A stretch of 64,000 nt of DNA from Acidobacteriaceae bacterium (GTDB lineage: Bacteria; Acidobacteriota; Terriglobia; Terriglobales; Acidobacteriaceae). Position numbers and translations under genes: made by a program. Below, piece after piece: positions 1-7,494 of the stretch (position 1 is its first letter; the number at the start of each line of letters is the position of its first letter). The notes below the pieces were generated by a model, which saw only the letters and a program-made list of their open reading frames with translations, made no database searches and was not told the DNA's origin. The stretch covers positions 1 to 64,000 of the forward strand of contig JASHOQ010000032.1 of assembly GCA_030041045.1 (NCBI GenBank), read 5' to 3'.

Positions 1-1
1 C

Positions 2-355
2 GTCAGCCTTTACAGCGTTTCGCAGGGCCAGGCGAACTATGACACCTTCCTCTACGAAGAGTATGTGAAGGGCGTGCGCCGCCCGGAAGATGCCTCCCTC
101 GCCGACCTCAGCCTGAAGGTGCTGGCCGTCCAGACCGGCGGCCTGGTGGAGACGCCCACCAACGATCTGGCTGCCTCGATCGATGCCTGCGTCCGCGGCG
201 CCGGGACCTTTTACCGGCTTGCCTTCGTTCCCCCGCCAGCCGACGCGCCCAATGAATACCACAAGCTCGAGGTGCGCATTGACCGGCCCAACCTGAGGGT
301 CCGCACCAGCGCCGGCTACTATGGCCAGCCCCTGGGAGGGCCGGCCGCGCCTTGA
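2..355 (+). CDS. C-terminal part of a VWFA-related domain protein (5' end outside window)
   Basis: The reading frame is open from the first bases to a TGA at 353-355, so only the last 117 residues are visible. The segment has the pattern seen at the end of acidobacterial VWFA-related proteins (TIGR03436-type): a helix with 'ADLSLKVLAVQTGG', then 'LAASIDACV' and a final beta sequence ending in 'RVRTSAGYYG'. Proteins of this family are usually exported and of unknown function. The metal-binding DxSxS part would lie upstream and cannot be checked. Assignment rests on overall pattern recognition, so the family is likely but not certain. Confidence 0.6.
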   Translation, partial: VSLYSVSQGQANYDTFLYEEYVKGVRRPEDASLADLSLKVLAVQTGGLVETPTNDLAASIDACVRGAGTFYRLAFVPPPADAPNEYHKLEVRIDRPNLRVRTSAGYYGQPLGGPAAP

Positions 356-381
356 CAGTGGTCAAATTCTCTTCCTACAAT
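352..381 (+). promoter_or_regulatory. Near-consensus sigma-70 promoter upstream of hrcA
   Basis: TTGACA (352-357) and TACAAT (376-381) are separated by 18 bp. The -35 box overlaps the stop codon of the preceding gene and is part of a perfect inverted repeat, TTGAC-AGTG-GTCAA (352-365), that could be an operator. No CIRCE element (TTAGCACTC-N9-GAGTGCTAA) is visible before hrcA. The transcript would have a leader of about 130 nt. Confidence 0.6.
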
Positions 382-515
382 AGATAAGGAGAGAGCCGCC
401 GTTTACCCCAATAAGTTGAAGAATGAAAAAGGCTTAGGGGAATCCGGAAACGGTCCTCGAGCGGTGGGCGCGGCTGCCTGCCGGCGGCAGATGGCGGCGG
501 CAGCGTAGATCAACA

Positions 516-1622
516 ATGCCCGAAACGCGTCTCAGCTCGCGAGAGCGGCTGGTGCTCACGGCCCTCATCGACCTGTATATCGCCAGCGGCGAACCGGTGG
601 CCTCGCAGGCGCTTGCGGCTTATTTTGAGAATCGCGATGGCTTAAGCTCGGCCACGCTGCGCAACGTGATGTCCACATTGGGCGAGATCGGCCTGCTCGA
701 GCAGCCGCACACCTCGGCGGGGCGGGTTCCCACGGCGGCCGCGTTCCGTTTTTATGTTGAGCAACTGGCGCAGTCGGGGCGCGCGCCGGCTCTGGCGCAG
801 GCAAGCAGCGCGGCCGCCGCTGCGGCGACGGCGCCTTTGAGCGAAGCCCGGCGCGGCCAGATTGAAGAGAGCTTCTCCGGCGTGACCAGCTCCAATGATT
901 ATCTTGAGCGCACTTCGCACGTGCTGGCCCTCATCTCCAGTGGCCTGGGCGTGGCGCTGGCCAGTTCCACCGCCGGCCAGATTCTGGAGCACATTCACTT
1001 TTCCAGGCTAGCCACCGGCCGCGTGCTGGCTGTGCTGGTCACGCAGGCCGGCGCGGTGCAGGATCGCGTGCTCATCCTCGACCGCGAGATGACGCACCAG
1101 GAGCTGGAAACCGCGGCTCACTATTTGAACGAGAATTTCCGCGGCTGGCCCATTGAGCGCATCCGCGCGGAAGTGGGCCGCCGCATGGAAGTGGAGCGCG
1201 AGGCTTACCGCCAGCTGGTCGCCTCCGTTGAAGAGCTTTGCCGCAAGGGCGCGCTGGCCGGCGTTGAAGCCGCGCCCGTTCTCTTTGTCGAGGGCATCGC
1301 CAACCTCATCGCCGCCGAGCAGGACCGCGAACGGCTGCGCCAGATGTTGTTCGCCCTCGAAGCCAAGCAGCGGCTGGTCGAGCTCCTGACCGCCTACGTG
1401 GACGGCAGCCGGCAGGACGTGCGTGTCGTGGTCGGTCTCGACGAAGCTTCGCCGGCCATGCAGGATCTGGTTCTGATCGGCGCGCCGGCGCGGCTGGGCG
1501 CTGCCAACCTGGGGACGGTCGCCGTGATCGCACCCACGCGCATCCAATATCAGGAGATGATCCAGGCAGTCAGTTACATCGCCCGGCTTTCGGAGCGAAT
1601 CTTCGACGTTCCCGCGCAATGA
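516..1622 (+). CDS. hrcA: Heat-inducible transcription repressor HrcA
   Basis: HrcA represses class I heat-shock genes by binding CIRCE operators and is kept active by GroEL. The 368-residue protein has the usual N-terminal winged helix (roughly residues 5-85, with 'RERLVLTALIDLYI' and 'SSATLRNVMSTLGEIGLLEQ'), followed by the GAF-like and dimerisation regions ('LILDREMTHQELETAAHYLN', 'VVVGLDEASPAM'). Length is at the upper end for the family because of an Ala-rich linker near residue 95-110. It leads a probable chaperone operon with grpE 42 bp downstream. No CIRCE site is seen in front of it, so any self-regulation may use the inverted repeat at the promoter instead. Confidence 0.93.
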   Translation: MPETRLSSRERLVLTALIDLYIASGEPVASQALAAYFENRDGLSSATLRNVMSTLGEIGLLEQPHTSAGRVPTAAAFRFYVEQLAQSGRAPALAQASSAAAAAATAPLSEARRGQIEESFSGVTSSNDYLERTSHVLALISSGLGVALASSTAGQILEHIHFSRLATGRVLAVLVTQAGAVQDRVLILDREMTHQELETAAHYLNENFRGWPIERIRAEVGRRMEVEREAYRQLVASVEELCRKGALAGVEAAPVLFVEGIANLIAAEQDRERLRQMLFALEAKQRLVELLTAYVDGSRQDVRVVVGLDEASPAMQDLVLIGAPARLGAANLGTVAVIAPTRIQYQEMIQAVSYIARLSERIFDVPAQ

Positions 1623-1664
1623 TGGCGGTAACCCTGGCGCCTGCGATCCCTTGAGCGACATCCA

Positions 1665-2351
1665 ATGAAGAAAGAGCACCTGACCGCCGCGGCGGCGCAG
1701 CCGGACGAGACCGATGGGCAGGCCAAAAGGATGGAAGGAAAAGGAAGCAAGGAAATGCGCAAGCAGGAATCGGAATTGAACGTTCTCGAGCCTCTCGAAA
1801 TTGCCCCTGGCGAAGCTGAGGACGAAGCCGCAAACGACGCCGTCGCAGCACCGGGCGCCGAGACTGCAGCCGAACCGGGGCTCGCAAAGCCTTCGGAGGT
1901 CGAAAAGCTCAAGGCGGAGCGCGACCAGTTGCTCGACCGCCTGGCGCGGCTGCAGGCCGAATTCGACAACGCGCGCAAGCGCACCGAGCGCGAACGCCTC
2001 GAATTTCGCGACTACGCCGCGGGCAACGTGATTGAGCAGTTTCTTCCCGTGCTCGACAACTTCGATCTCGCCCTCAAGTCCACCGGCTCGGCCGAGCAGT
2101 TGCGCTCCGGCGTCGCGCTCATTGTGAAACAGATGGAAGAAGCGTTGCGCCAGCTTCAGGTGGTGCCGGTCCCGACCGTCGGCGAGGCGTTCGATCCCCG
2201 CGTGCACGAGGCGCTGGGTGCGGTGGAGCGTGACGATTTGCCCGACCAGCATGTGGCTGAAGAGGTGCGCCGCGGCTACAAGCTGCGCGACCGCCTGCTG
2301 CGGCCTGCGTTGGTGCGCGTGGCTCACAATCCCAAACAGAAGAACGAGTGA
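1665..2351 (+). CDS. grpE: Nucleotide exchange factor GrpE
   Basis: GrpE releases ADP from DnaK. The product (228 aa from the first ATG) has a low-complexity acidic N-terminus of about 75 residues, then the long coiled-coil helix ('LKAERDQLLDRLARLQAEFD') and the family signature around 'FLPVLDNFDLAL', ending in the beta-domain with 'DQHVAEEVRRGYKLRDRLLRP'. In-frame ATGs at 1731 and 1755 are alternative starts, because the N-terminal tail is not conserved in GrpE proteins. It follows hrcA by 42 bp; dnaJ follows only after an intervening small gene. DnaK is not in this window. Confidence 0.93.
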   Translation: MKKEHLTAAAAQPDETDGQAKRMEGKGSKEMRKQESELNVLEPLEIAPGEAEDEAANDAVAAPGAETAAEPGLAKPSEVEKLKAERDQLLDRLARLQAEFDNARKRTERERLEFRDYAAGNVIEQFLPVLDNFDLALKSTGSAEQLRSGVALIVKQMEEALRQLQVVPVPTVGEAFDPRVHEALGAVERDDLPDQHVAEEVRRGYKLRDRLLRPALVRVAHNPKQKNE

Positions 2352-2362
2352 TAACTGTTCAA

Positions 2363-2390
2363 GGGATCGGGTTTCAGGTGCCAGGTTTCA
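2363..2390 (+). repeat. Heptamer tandem array, G-rich orientation (left flank of four-helix-bundle gene)
   Basis: Four consecutive 7-bp units read GGGATCG, GGTTTCA, GGTGCCA, GGTTTCA. The GGTTTCA unit is the exact reverse complement of the TGAAACC units at 2780-2793, so the arrays form inverted flanks around the small gene between them. Confidence 0.7.
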
Positions 2391-2404
2391 GAAAGGCGGC
2401 CAGC

Positions 2405-2782
2405 ATGCTGCGATCGTTCCGAGAGTTGACGGTGTGGCAGAAGTCGATGAAGCTGGCGACCAGCGTCTACAGACTTACGCAGGGTTTTCCGCGCGAAGAA
2501 ACCTACGGGCTGGCCAGCCAATTGAGGCGAGCTGCGGTTTCCATCCCAAGTAACATCGCTGAAGGTCATGGCCGATCGGGCATCGGACAATACAGGCAGT
2601 TTCTCTGGATCGCCCGAGGATCAAACTTTGAGCTTCAAACGCAATTGGAGATCGCCAAGGACCTCGAGATGGGCGACCCCAAACTGCTCGAGGAGTCCGA
2701 AGCGCTTTCGCAGGAAGTGGGAAAGATGATCTACGCGCTTCTTAACAAACTGAAACCCGAACCACAGGCGCGTCCCGCCTGA
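2405..2782 (+). CDS. S23/IVP-type four-helix-bundle protein
   Basis: The 125-residue product starts with the family signature 'FRELTVWQKSMKLA' and has the central 'GLASQLRRAAVSIPSNIAEG' that defines the 23S-rRNA-intervening-sequence/four-helix-bundle family (TIGR02436). Members are small helical proteins, often encoded in 23S rRNA insertions or as stray single genes; their biochemical role is not established. I start at ATG 2405, because homologues begin just before FRELxVWQ; an upstream GTG at 2348 overlaps the grpE stop. The gene interrupts the grpE-dnaJ pair and is flanked by inverted heptamer arrays, which suggests it arrived as a single-gene cassette. Confidence 0.85.
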   Translation: MLRSFRELTVWQKSMKLATSVYRLTQGFPREETYGLASQLRRAAVSIPSNIAEGHGRSGIGQYRQFLWIARGSNFELQTQLEIAKDLEMGDPKLLEESEALSQEVGKMIYALLNKLKPEPQARPA

Positions 2783-2800
2783 AACCTGAAACCTGAGTTA
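2780..2800 (+). repeat. Heptamer tandem array, C-rich orientation (right flank), overlapping dnaJ start region
   Basis: Units TGAAACC (2780-2786), TGAAACC (2787-2793) and TGAGTTA (2794-2800) abut the dnaJ ATG. The first unit includes the stop codon TGA (2780-2782) of the four-helix-bundle gene. The array occupies the place where a Shine-Dalgarno site for dnaJ would be expected, and none is visible. Confidence 0.65.
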
Positions 2801-3936
2801 TGAGTTCTAATACAAGAGTGGGCAAAGCAGATTACTACGAGGTCCTGGGCGTCAGCCGCGACTGCTCGGATCAGGAGTTGAAGAGCGCCTATCGCAAGCA
2901 GGCGCTCAAGTACCATCCCGATCGCAACCCCGGCGATCGCGCGGCGGAAGAGAAGTTCAAGGAAGCCAGCGAGGCCTACCAGGTGCTGAGCGACGCCGAC
3001 AAACGCGCGGCGTACGACCGTTTCGGCCATGCCGGGCTGGGCGCGCAGGGCTTCGCCGGCAACCCGTTTGCCGGCGGCGTCGATCTCGGCGACATCTTCG
3101 GCGATCTGTTCGGGGAGATGTTCTCGATGGGCGGCGGCGGCGCGCGCCGGGCTTCACGCCAGCAGCGCGGAGATGACCTGCGCTTCGACCTCACCATCCA
3201 ATTTGAAGACGCCCTCTTCGGCACGGAGACTGAGATCAGGATCCGGCGCCTGGAAACCTGCGCTCATTGCCAGGGTCGCGGCAGCGCCTCGGGCCGCGGG
3301 CCCACGGTTTGCAGCCAGTGCCAGGGCCGCGGCCAGATTCGCTATCAGCAAGGCTTTTTCTCTGTCGCCCGCACCTGCAGCGCCTGCGGCGGCACGGGCT
3401 CGGTGATCAGCGACCCCTGCGCTGCTTGCCGCGGCGAAGGCCGTGCGGCCGCCGAAGTCAAGTTCCACGTCAAAGTGCCGCCGGGCGTTGAAGACGGCAC
3501 CCGCATCCGCTATTCCGGCGAGGGCGACGCCGGCCGCGCCGGTGGTCCCAAGGGCGATCTCTACATCGTGCTCTCCATCCGCGCGCACGAATTCTTTGAG
3601 CGCCATGGCCACGACCTGCACTGCGTCATTCCCATCAGTTTTCCCCAGGCCGTGCTCGGCGCGGAATTCGAAATGCCCGCACTTGACGGCGCGGTCACCA
3701 TCAAAATTCCCGAAGGCACGGCCAGCGGCAAGCAGCTGCGCGTCCGCGGCCGTGGTATCCCCTACCTCAACGAGAAAGGCAAAGGCGATCTCGTCGTCAC
3801 CGTGGTCGTCCAGATCCCCAAGAAGCTCAGCCGCGCCCAGCGCGAGCTCGTCGGCCAGCTTGCGGAGACGCTGAAAGTGGAAAACCGTCCTTCGTCGCCC
3901 GGCCTGCTGGAGAAGGTGAAGGACCTTTTCAACTGA
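2800..3936 (+). CDS. dnaJ: Chaperone protein DnaJ
   Basis: DnaJ is the J-domain co-chaperone that stimulates DnaK ATPase and binds unfolded clients. The 378-residue protein has a J-domain with HPD at residues 39-41, a Gly/Phe-rich stretch, and four zinc-binding CxxCxGxG motifs ([32 protein letters not shown]), then the C-terminal substrate-binding domains. The start is uncertain. ATG 2800 lies directly against a heptamer array without a ribosome site; GTG 2818 would give the more typical N-terminus [12 protein letters not shown]. This ambiguity could be a result of the cassette insertion upstream. Confidence 0.96.
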   Translation: MSSNTRVGKADYYEVLGVSRDCSDQELKSAYRKQALKYHPDRNPGDRAAEEKFKEASEAYQVLSDADKRAAYDRFGHAGLGAQGFAGNPFAGGVDLGDIFGDLFGEMFSMGGGGARRASRQQRGDDLRFDLTIQFEDALFGTETEIRIRRLETCAHCQGRGSASGRGPTVCSQCQGRGQIRYQQGFFSVARTCSACGGTGSVISDPCAACRGEGRAAAEVKFHVKVPPGVEDGTRIRYSGEGDAGRAGGPKGDLYIVLSIRAHEFFERHGHDLHCVIPISFPQAVLGAEFEMPALDGAVTIKIPEGTASGKQLRVRGRGIPYLNEKGKGDLVVTVVVQIPKKLSRAQRELVGQLAETLKVENRPSSPGLLEKVKDLFN

Positions 3937-3963
3937 TTCTTTTTCGCCTGATTCTTTTTCGCC
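3934..3963 (+). repeat. 15-bp tandem duplication starting at the dnaJ stop codon
   Basis: TGATTCTTTTTCGCC occurs twice back to back (3934-3948 and 3949-3963). The first copy begins with the dnaJ TGA. It lies in the short gap between the convergent dnaJ and PIN-toxin genes and looks like a simple slippage duplication. Confidence 0.8.
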
Positions 3964-3983
3964 GCCTACGGCCTGCGGGCGGA

Positions 3984-4403
3984 TCACTCCCTCCACGGAT
4001 TCACCACCGCCACGCCCGCGGCAAGGAACGGCGCCGTGTCCCGCGTGGCCACGGCGAAACCATGCACGGCCGCAATGGCGGCAATCTGGCAGTCGGTCAC
4101 GGAGATCGCGAAACCCTTTGATTTTGCAGAACGCGCAAGCTCCGCGTAGGCCACGGCCGCCGGGCGATCAAAGGCAAGAAACCGATCCGCGAAGAAGCGA
4201 AGAAGCAGTTCTTCTGTCGCTAGCGCCGTTCCCCTCTTGCGCCTTCCTTCCGGCAGCAACGCAATCCCAAGAAGGACCTCCATCAGCGTAGGCGCGGTCA
4301 GGAAGAGCTCTTGCTTCGCCTGCCGGTCGAGCCAGGCCTGCACCACAGGATCGGTGTGCGGCTTCAGAGGCTCCGAGATCACATTCGTATCAAGAATGAT
4401 CAC
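3984..4403 (-). CDS. PIN-domain ribonuclease toxin (VapC/FitB-like)
   Basis: PIN-domain toxins cleave RNA with a cluster of acidic residues. The first acidic residue is in 'VIILDTNVISEPL' at the N-terminus, others are in 'TLMEVLLGI', 'SVTDCQIAAIAA' and 'ATRDTAPF', matching the FitB/VapC pattern. From GTG 4403 the protein is 139 residues, the normal size. An upstream in-frame start at 4475 would add 24 non-conserved residues and overlap the antitoxin. The antitoxin gene precedes it on the same strand, ending 28 bp upstream of the chosen start. Confidence 0.85.
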   Translation of the reverse strand: MIILDTNVISEPLKPHTDPVVQAWLDRQAKQELFLTAPTLMEVLLGIALLPEGRRKRGTALATEELLLRFFADRFLAFDRPAAVAYAELARSAKSKGFAISVTDCQIAAIAAVHGFAVATRDTAPFLAAGVAVVNPWRE

Positions 4404-4431
4404 GGGAATAGAGGCGCGCTGGACTCGCTCC

Positions 4432-4683
4432 TCACGAGAACTTCGCCGGCTCGGCGGGCCGCGGGTCGCGCACAATTTTCAGGTCGATTCCGCCAAATCG
4501 CCGGCCCAGCGCCGCCAATTGCGTGCCCAGGCCGGCTTCGGTTCCTGCTCCGTTCTTCGCAGCCACTGCCTCATTGAGGATGGCGCGAATCTCCGCCTCA
4601 GTGCTGCGGCCGTTGCGCGCCGCGCGCAACTTGAGCGCGCGATGAGTCTTCTCGGAAAGTTTGCGGACGGTAACGGCGGGCAT
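4432..4683 (-). CDS. Ribbon-helix-helix antitoxin (FitA-like) of the PIN module
   Basis: The 83-residue product begins 'MPAVTVRKLSEKTHRALKLR', with a short beta strand followed by helices ('STEAEIRAILNEAV'), typical of FitA/VapB ribbon-helix-helix antitoxins. Its C-terminus ('FGGIDLKIVRDPRPAEPAKF') would bind the toxin. I choose ATG 4683 because it has a strong GAGGAGG ribosome site about 8 nt upstream and fits the family N-terminus; an earlier start at 4722 is possible. The palindrome immediately upstream is a good autoregulatory operator. Confidence 0.82.
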   Translation of the reverse strand: MPAVTVRKLSEKTHRALKLRAARNGRSTEAEIRAILNEAVAAKNGAGTEAGLGTQLAALGRRFGGIDLKIVRDPRPAEPAKFS

Positions 4684-4704
4684 TTTGCCGCCCTCCTCAA
4701 GGCG

Positions 4705-4732
4705 TGATAGCAATGATATCACTTTGCTATCA
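4705..4732. promoter_or_regulatory. Palindromic operator of the FitAB/VapBC-like module
   Basis: Perfect 9-bp inverted repeat TGATAGCAA (4705-4713) / TTGCTATCA (4724-4732). The 10-bp spacer contains the 8-bp palindrome TGATATCA (4714-4721). It lies 22 bp upstream of the antitoxin start codon, where RHH antitoxins usually bind to repress their own operon. Confidence 0.65.
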
Positions 4733-4748
4733 TGGCGGCAATCGCCTC

Positions 4749-6245
4749 TCAGATCGCCATTACAACGATGGCCGCCGATGCCGCGCCGATGAGCAGGCTC
4801 ATGCGGTCGGTGAGCGCAAATACCAGCGGATCTTCATTCAGATTTCCGCGCGAAGCCAGCAGCCACACCCGGCACAGCCACAGAATCATCAGCGGCATGA
4901 TGAGCCAGAGCACCGCCGGCCTGCGGTAGAGCGTGATCACTTCCTGGCTGTTGATGTAAAGGGCGAACACCACCACCGCGGCAAAGGCGCTCGAGGTGCC
5001 GAAACTGCGCAGTTGATTGAGATCGGCCACCAGGTAGCCGCGCCCGTTGCGCGGTGACGAGCCGCGCGAGCGCAGGTTCTCAAGCTCGGCAAAGCGCTTC
5101 ACAATGGCGAGCGAAAAGAACAGGAACACGGAAAACCCGGCCAGCCACGGCGAAATGTGCGAGTGCGTGGCCGCGCTCCCGGCGAGCAAACGCAGCGTGT
5201 ACAAGCCGGACAGAATCACCACATCCACCAGCTCGATGCGTTTGAGATAAAGCGAATAGGCCAGCGTGCTCACGAGATACAGCAGCAGCCAGCCCAGGAA
5301 CGCAAGCGGCAAGAGGCGCGCCCCGGCAAGCGCCGCCAGCAGGAACACGGCGACTACGCATAGCCCGGTCAAGGCCGGCAATTCGCCCGAGGCAAATGGG
5401 CGCAACCGTTTCTGCACGTGCTGCCGATCGGCCTCGATGTCCATGAGGTCGTTCACGATGTAGGTGGCCGAAGCTGCCAGGCTGAAGCAGCAAAACGCCA
5501 GCAGCGCCGTCAGCAGCCTGCCCGCGCTGATGATGTGCGCCAGCAGCAGAGGCAAGAAGATGAGCAGGTTCTTGGTCCACTGGTGCGGCCGCATTGCCTG
5601 CACCAGGGATCGCAGCGGCGGGTTGCGCTCTTCGAAGGTCCGCGCCGGACGAATGCCGCGCGCCTTCAGCTTCCTGCGCAGGCGCGCGCTGGGATTGGCC
5701 ACCAGCGGCTCGGCCGCGCGTTCGAGCAGCGGCAGATCGGGCGTGTCGTTGCCTACGTAATCGAATTGGCCCGCGCCCAGGCGGCTGCGCAGGTTGTCAA
5801 GCTTGCGGATGCCGGTCAGGTTGACTTGGCCGTCGCTGCCCAGCACATCGCTGAAGATGCCCAAATAATCGGCCACGCGCGCGGCAAGGCGGACATCGGC
5901 GCCTGTGGCCAGGTAGAGAGCGCGCCCCCGCGCCCGCTCTTCCGCCAGGAACGCGAGCAGCTTGCGGTTGTACGGCAGGTGCGCCACGTCCAGTTGCGCG
6001 TGCTCAGCCACGTACGCCTTGAACGCTGCCTTGCCGTGCAGCAGGCGCTGCGCGAGCCCGAAGACCCGGAGCGGCCGCTTGCGCGCCATCGCCAGCAGCG
6101 AGTCCACCAGCGTGTCCGACTTCACCAGAGTTCCATCCAGGTCGACACACAACGGTCGCCAATCCGTTGCGGCCGCCTCCGGCGGTGAGAGCGTCTGCAG
6201 CAATCCGGTTCCCTCGTGCTGGACCCAGTATAAAGCGGCGTCCAC
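4749..6245 (-). CDS. HAD-family phosphatase fused to UbiA-family prenyltransferase
   Basis: Residues about 30-200 form a haloacid-dehalogenase domain (motif I 'CVDLDGTLVKSD', later 'YVGNDTPDLPLL' with the acidic motif IV). Residues about 215-498 form a polytopic UbiA prenyltransferase with the first Mg-binding motif 'NDLMDIEADR' and a second region near 'YSLYLKRIELVDVVILSG'. The UbiA half resembles decaprenyl-phosphate phosphoribose synthase-like proteins, which attach a polyprenyl group to a sugar phosphate. HAD-UbiA fusions occur in several phyla and may prenylate and dephosphorylate in one polypeptide; this role is inference. Start is GTG 6245; no clear ribosome site. It is divergent from the muramidase gene. 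Confidence 0.85.
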   Translation of the reverse strand: MDAALYWVQHEGTGLLQTLSPPEAAATDWRPLCVDLDGTLVKSDTLVDSLLAMARKRPLRVFGLAQRLLHGKAAFKAYVAEHAQLDVAHLPYNRKLLAFLAEERARGRALYLATGADVRLAARVADYLGIFSDVLGSDGQVNLTGIRKLDNLRSRLGAGQFDYVGNDTPDLPLLERAAEPLVANPSARLRRKLKARGIRPARTFEERNPPLRSLVQAMRPHQWTKNLLIFLPLLLAHIISAGRLLTALLAFCCFSLAASATYIVNDLMDIEADRQHVQKRLRPFASGELPALTGLCVVAVFLLAALAGARLLPLAFLGWLLLYLVSTLAYSLYLKRIELVDVVILSGLYTLRLLAGSAATHSHISPWLAGFSVFLFFSLAIVKRFAELENLRSRGSSPRNGRGYLVADLNQLRSFGTSSAFAAVVVFALYINSQEVITLYRRPAVLWLIMPLMILWLCRVWLLASRGNLNEDPLVFALTDRMSLLIGAASAAIVVMAI

Positions 6246-6336
6246 TGCTCAAGGGGCTGCCGGGCCGCTGAAGATTGCCTCCTCCGAACCCTGGATGTTG
6301 GGCCGGAAATTTGCCGGATCGGCTTATACTTCTGTC

Positions 6337-7494
6337 ATGGCTGGACCTTCCGATAGCTTATCGGCGTCAATCTCGGCAGCTGATAGTCAGCTCACCGTAC
6401 TTGATGACCGCGTGGATGTGGAGGACCACGTTGTATTCCGGTGGTTGCGCGCCCATCGGCTTTATGGCTATGCCAACCACCGCCTGGCGATTGGCACGGA
6501 AATTCTCACCGCAGACTGGAACCACCGAAAGAAAAAATTCTTCGACCAGCATGCGGCTCACATGTACCTGCACCATTTCGTGCACAGCGGCAGTGCGATG
6601 CCCGTACTCAGAACGCTTGCCCGCTCCCTGAGTCTGGACACGGATCCGTTATCGGATACGCAAGTGCTTGACGTTCTGGCGGCCAACCTGGTCAGCGGGC
6701 GGGTCTGGATGATCGAGCTGCCTCGATCGGACTTGAAAAGCCGTTTTGTTTCCAAGACGTCGGCGGCGGTGTTTGCGCCCTTGAATCCGCGCTTCGGCAC
6801 CAAAGTGGACTTTGCTTTCATCGCCTCGCTCGAGGGCGATCAATGGCTGCGGGGCTACGTCCCGATGAAAGACGACAAGGTGCTCGGCAAAAGCGGAATG
6901 ACCGTGGCCTCCGGCTTTGACCTGGGTCAATGGACTGAGTCGGAATTGCAGCAGTTCGGATTTCCCGCAGCGCTCATGAACAAGATCAAGCCTTTCGCCT
7001 CGCCGCACCGCTTCAAGGGAATGCATAAGGCGCAAGTAGCAGCCGCGGTGGCGAAGCTCGGCCCGGTGCCGGAGTTGACCAAGGACGAAGCTGACCTCTG
7101 CGATGGAGCGGTCTTCGGCAGAATCCTGGGTGATGCCATCCGCGCCTGGAACAGTGCCAAGGACCCTGCCGTTCCTGTTTTTAGCAAGCTCCCGGCAGGA
7201 TGGCAGACGGTATGGCTTTCCCGCGTGTACCAGGAAGGACCGTCTCCGAAGAGTACGGACGCCATCGCGTTCCGCAATGCAGCGACCGCCGGCAATTGGC
7301 AGCAGGCAGTTGCCAAGCTGCGCGCTTACACAGACTACAAGAAGCGCGCCAACGCAGAGGCCGACCTGCTTGCGAAAGAACTGCCTGCGCCCATTGTGAC
7401 CGGTCCGGCGCCGCAAACGCCCGTGTCTCCAACCTCAACCAGTCCAACTTCAACCAATCCAACCTCGGCCAATCCAGGCCCGAAGCTTCCGTAA
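6337..7494 (+). CDS. Pesticin-like muramidase (T4-lysozyme-like), putative antibacterial effector
   Basis: The 385-residue protein lacks a signal peptide. Residues about 150-355 match the pesticin/T4-lysozyme-like domain. A candidate catalytic triad is visible: E166 ('FIASLEGDQW'), T189 and D195 ('SGMTVASGFDLGQ'). The E-to-T spacing (23) and T-to-D spacing (6) equal those of Yersinia pesticin E178/T201/D207. This supports cleavage of peptidoglycan glycan strands. The N-terminal 150 residues are unrecognised and could be a delivery or receptor domain. The tail is a 5-residue Pro/Thr repeat (PTSTS, PTSTN, PTSAN), encoded by 15-bp DNA repeats. The stop overlaps the start of the inhibitor gene (TAATG). 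A -10-like TATACT (6325-6330) places a possible transcript start right at the ATG, so the mRNA may be leaderless. Confidence 0.82.
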   Translation: MAGPSDSLSASISAADSQLTVLDDRVDVEDHVVFRWLRAHRLYGYANHRLAIGTEILTADWNHRKKKFFDQHAAHMYLHHFVHSGSAMPVLRTLARSLSLDTDPLSDTQVLDVLAANLVSGRVWMIELPRSDLKSRFVSKTSAAVFAPLNPRFGTKVDFAFIASLEGDQWLRGYVPMKDDKVLGKSGMTVASGFDLGQWTESELQQFGFPAALMNKIKPFASPHRFKGMHKAQVAAAVAKLGPVPELTKDEADLCDGAVFGRILGDAIRAWNSAKDPAVPVFSKLPAGWQTVWLSRVYQEGPSPKSTDAIAFRNAATAGNWQQAVAKLRAYTDYKKRANAEADLLAKELPAPIVTGPAPQTPVSPTSTSPTSTNPTSANPGPKLP

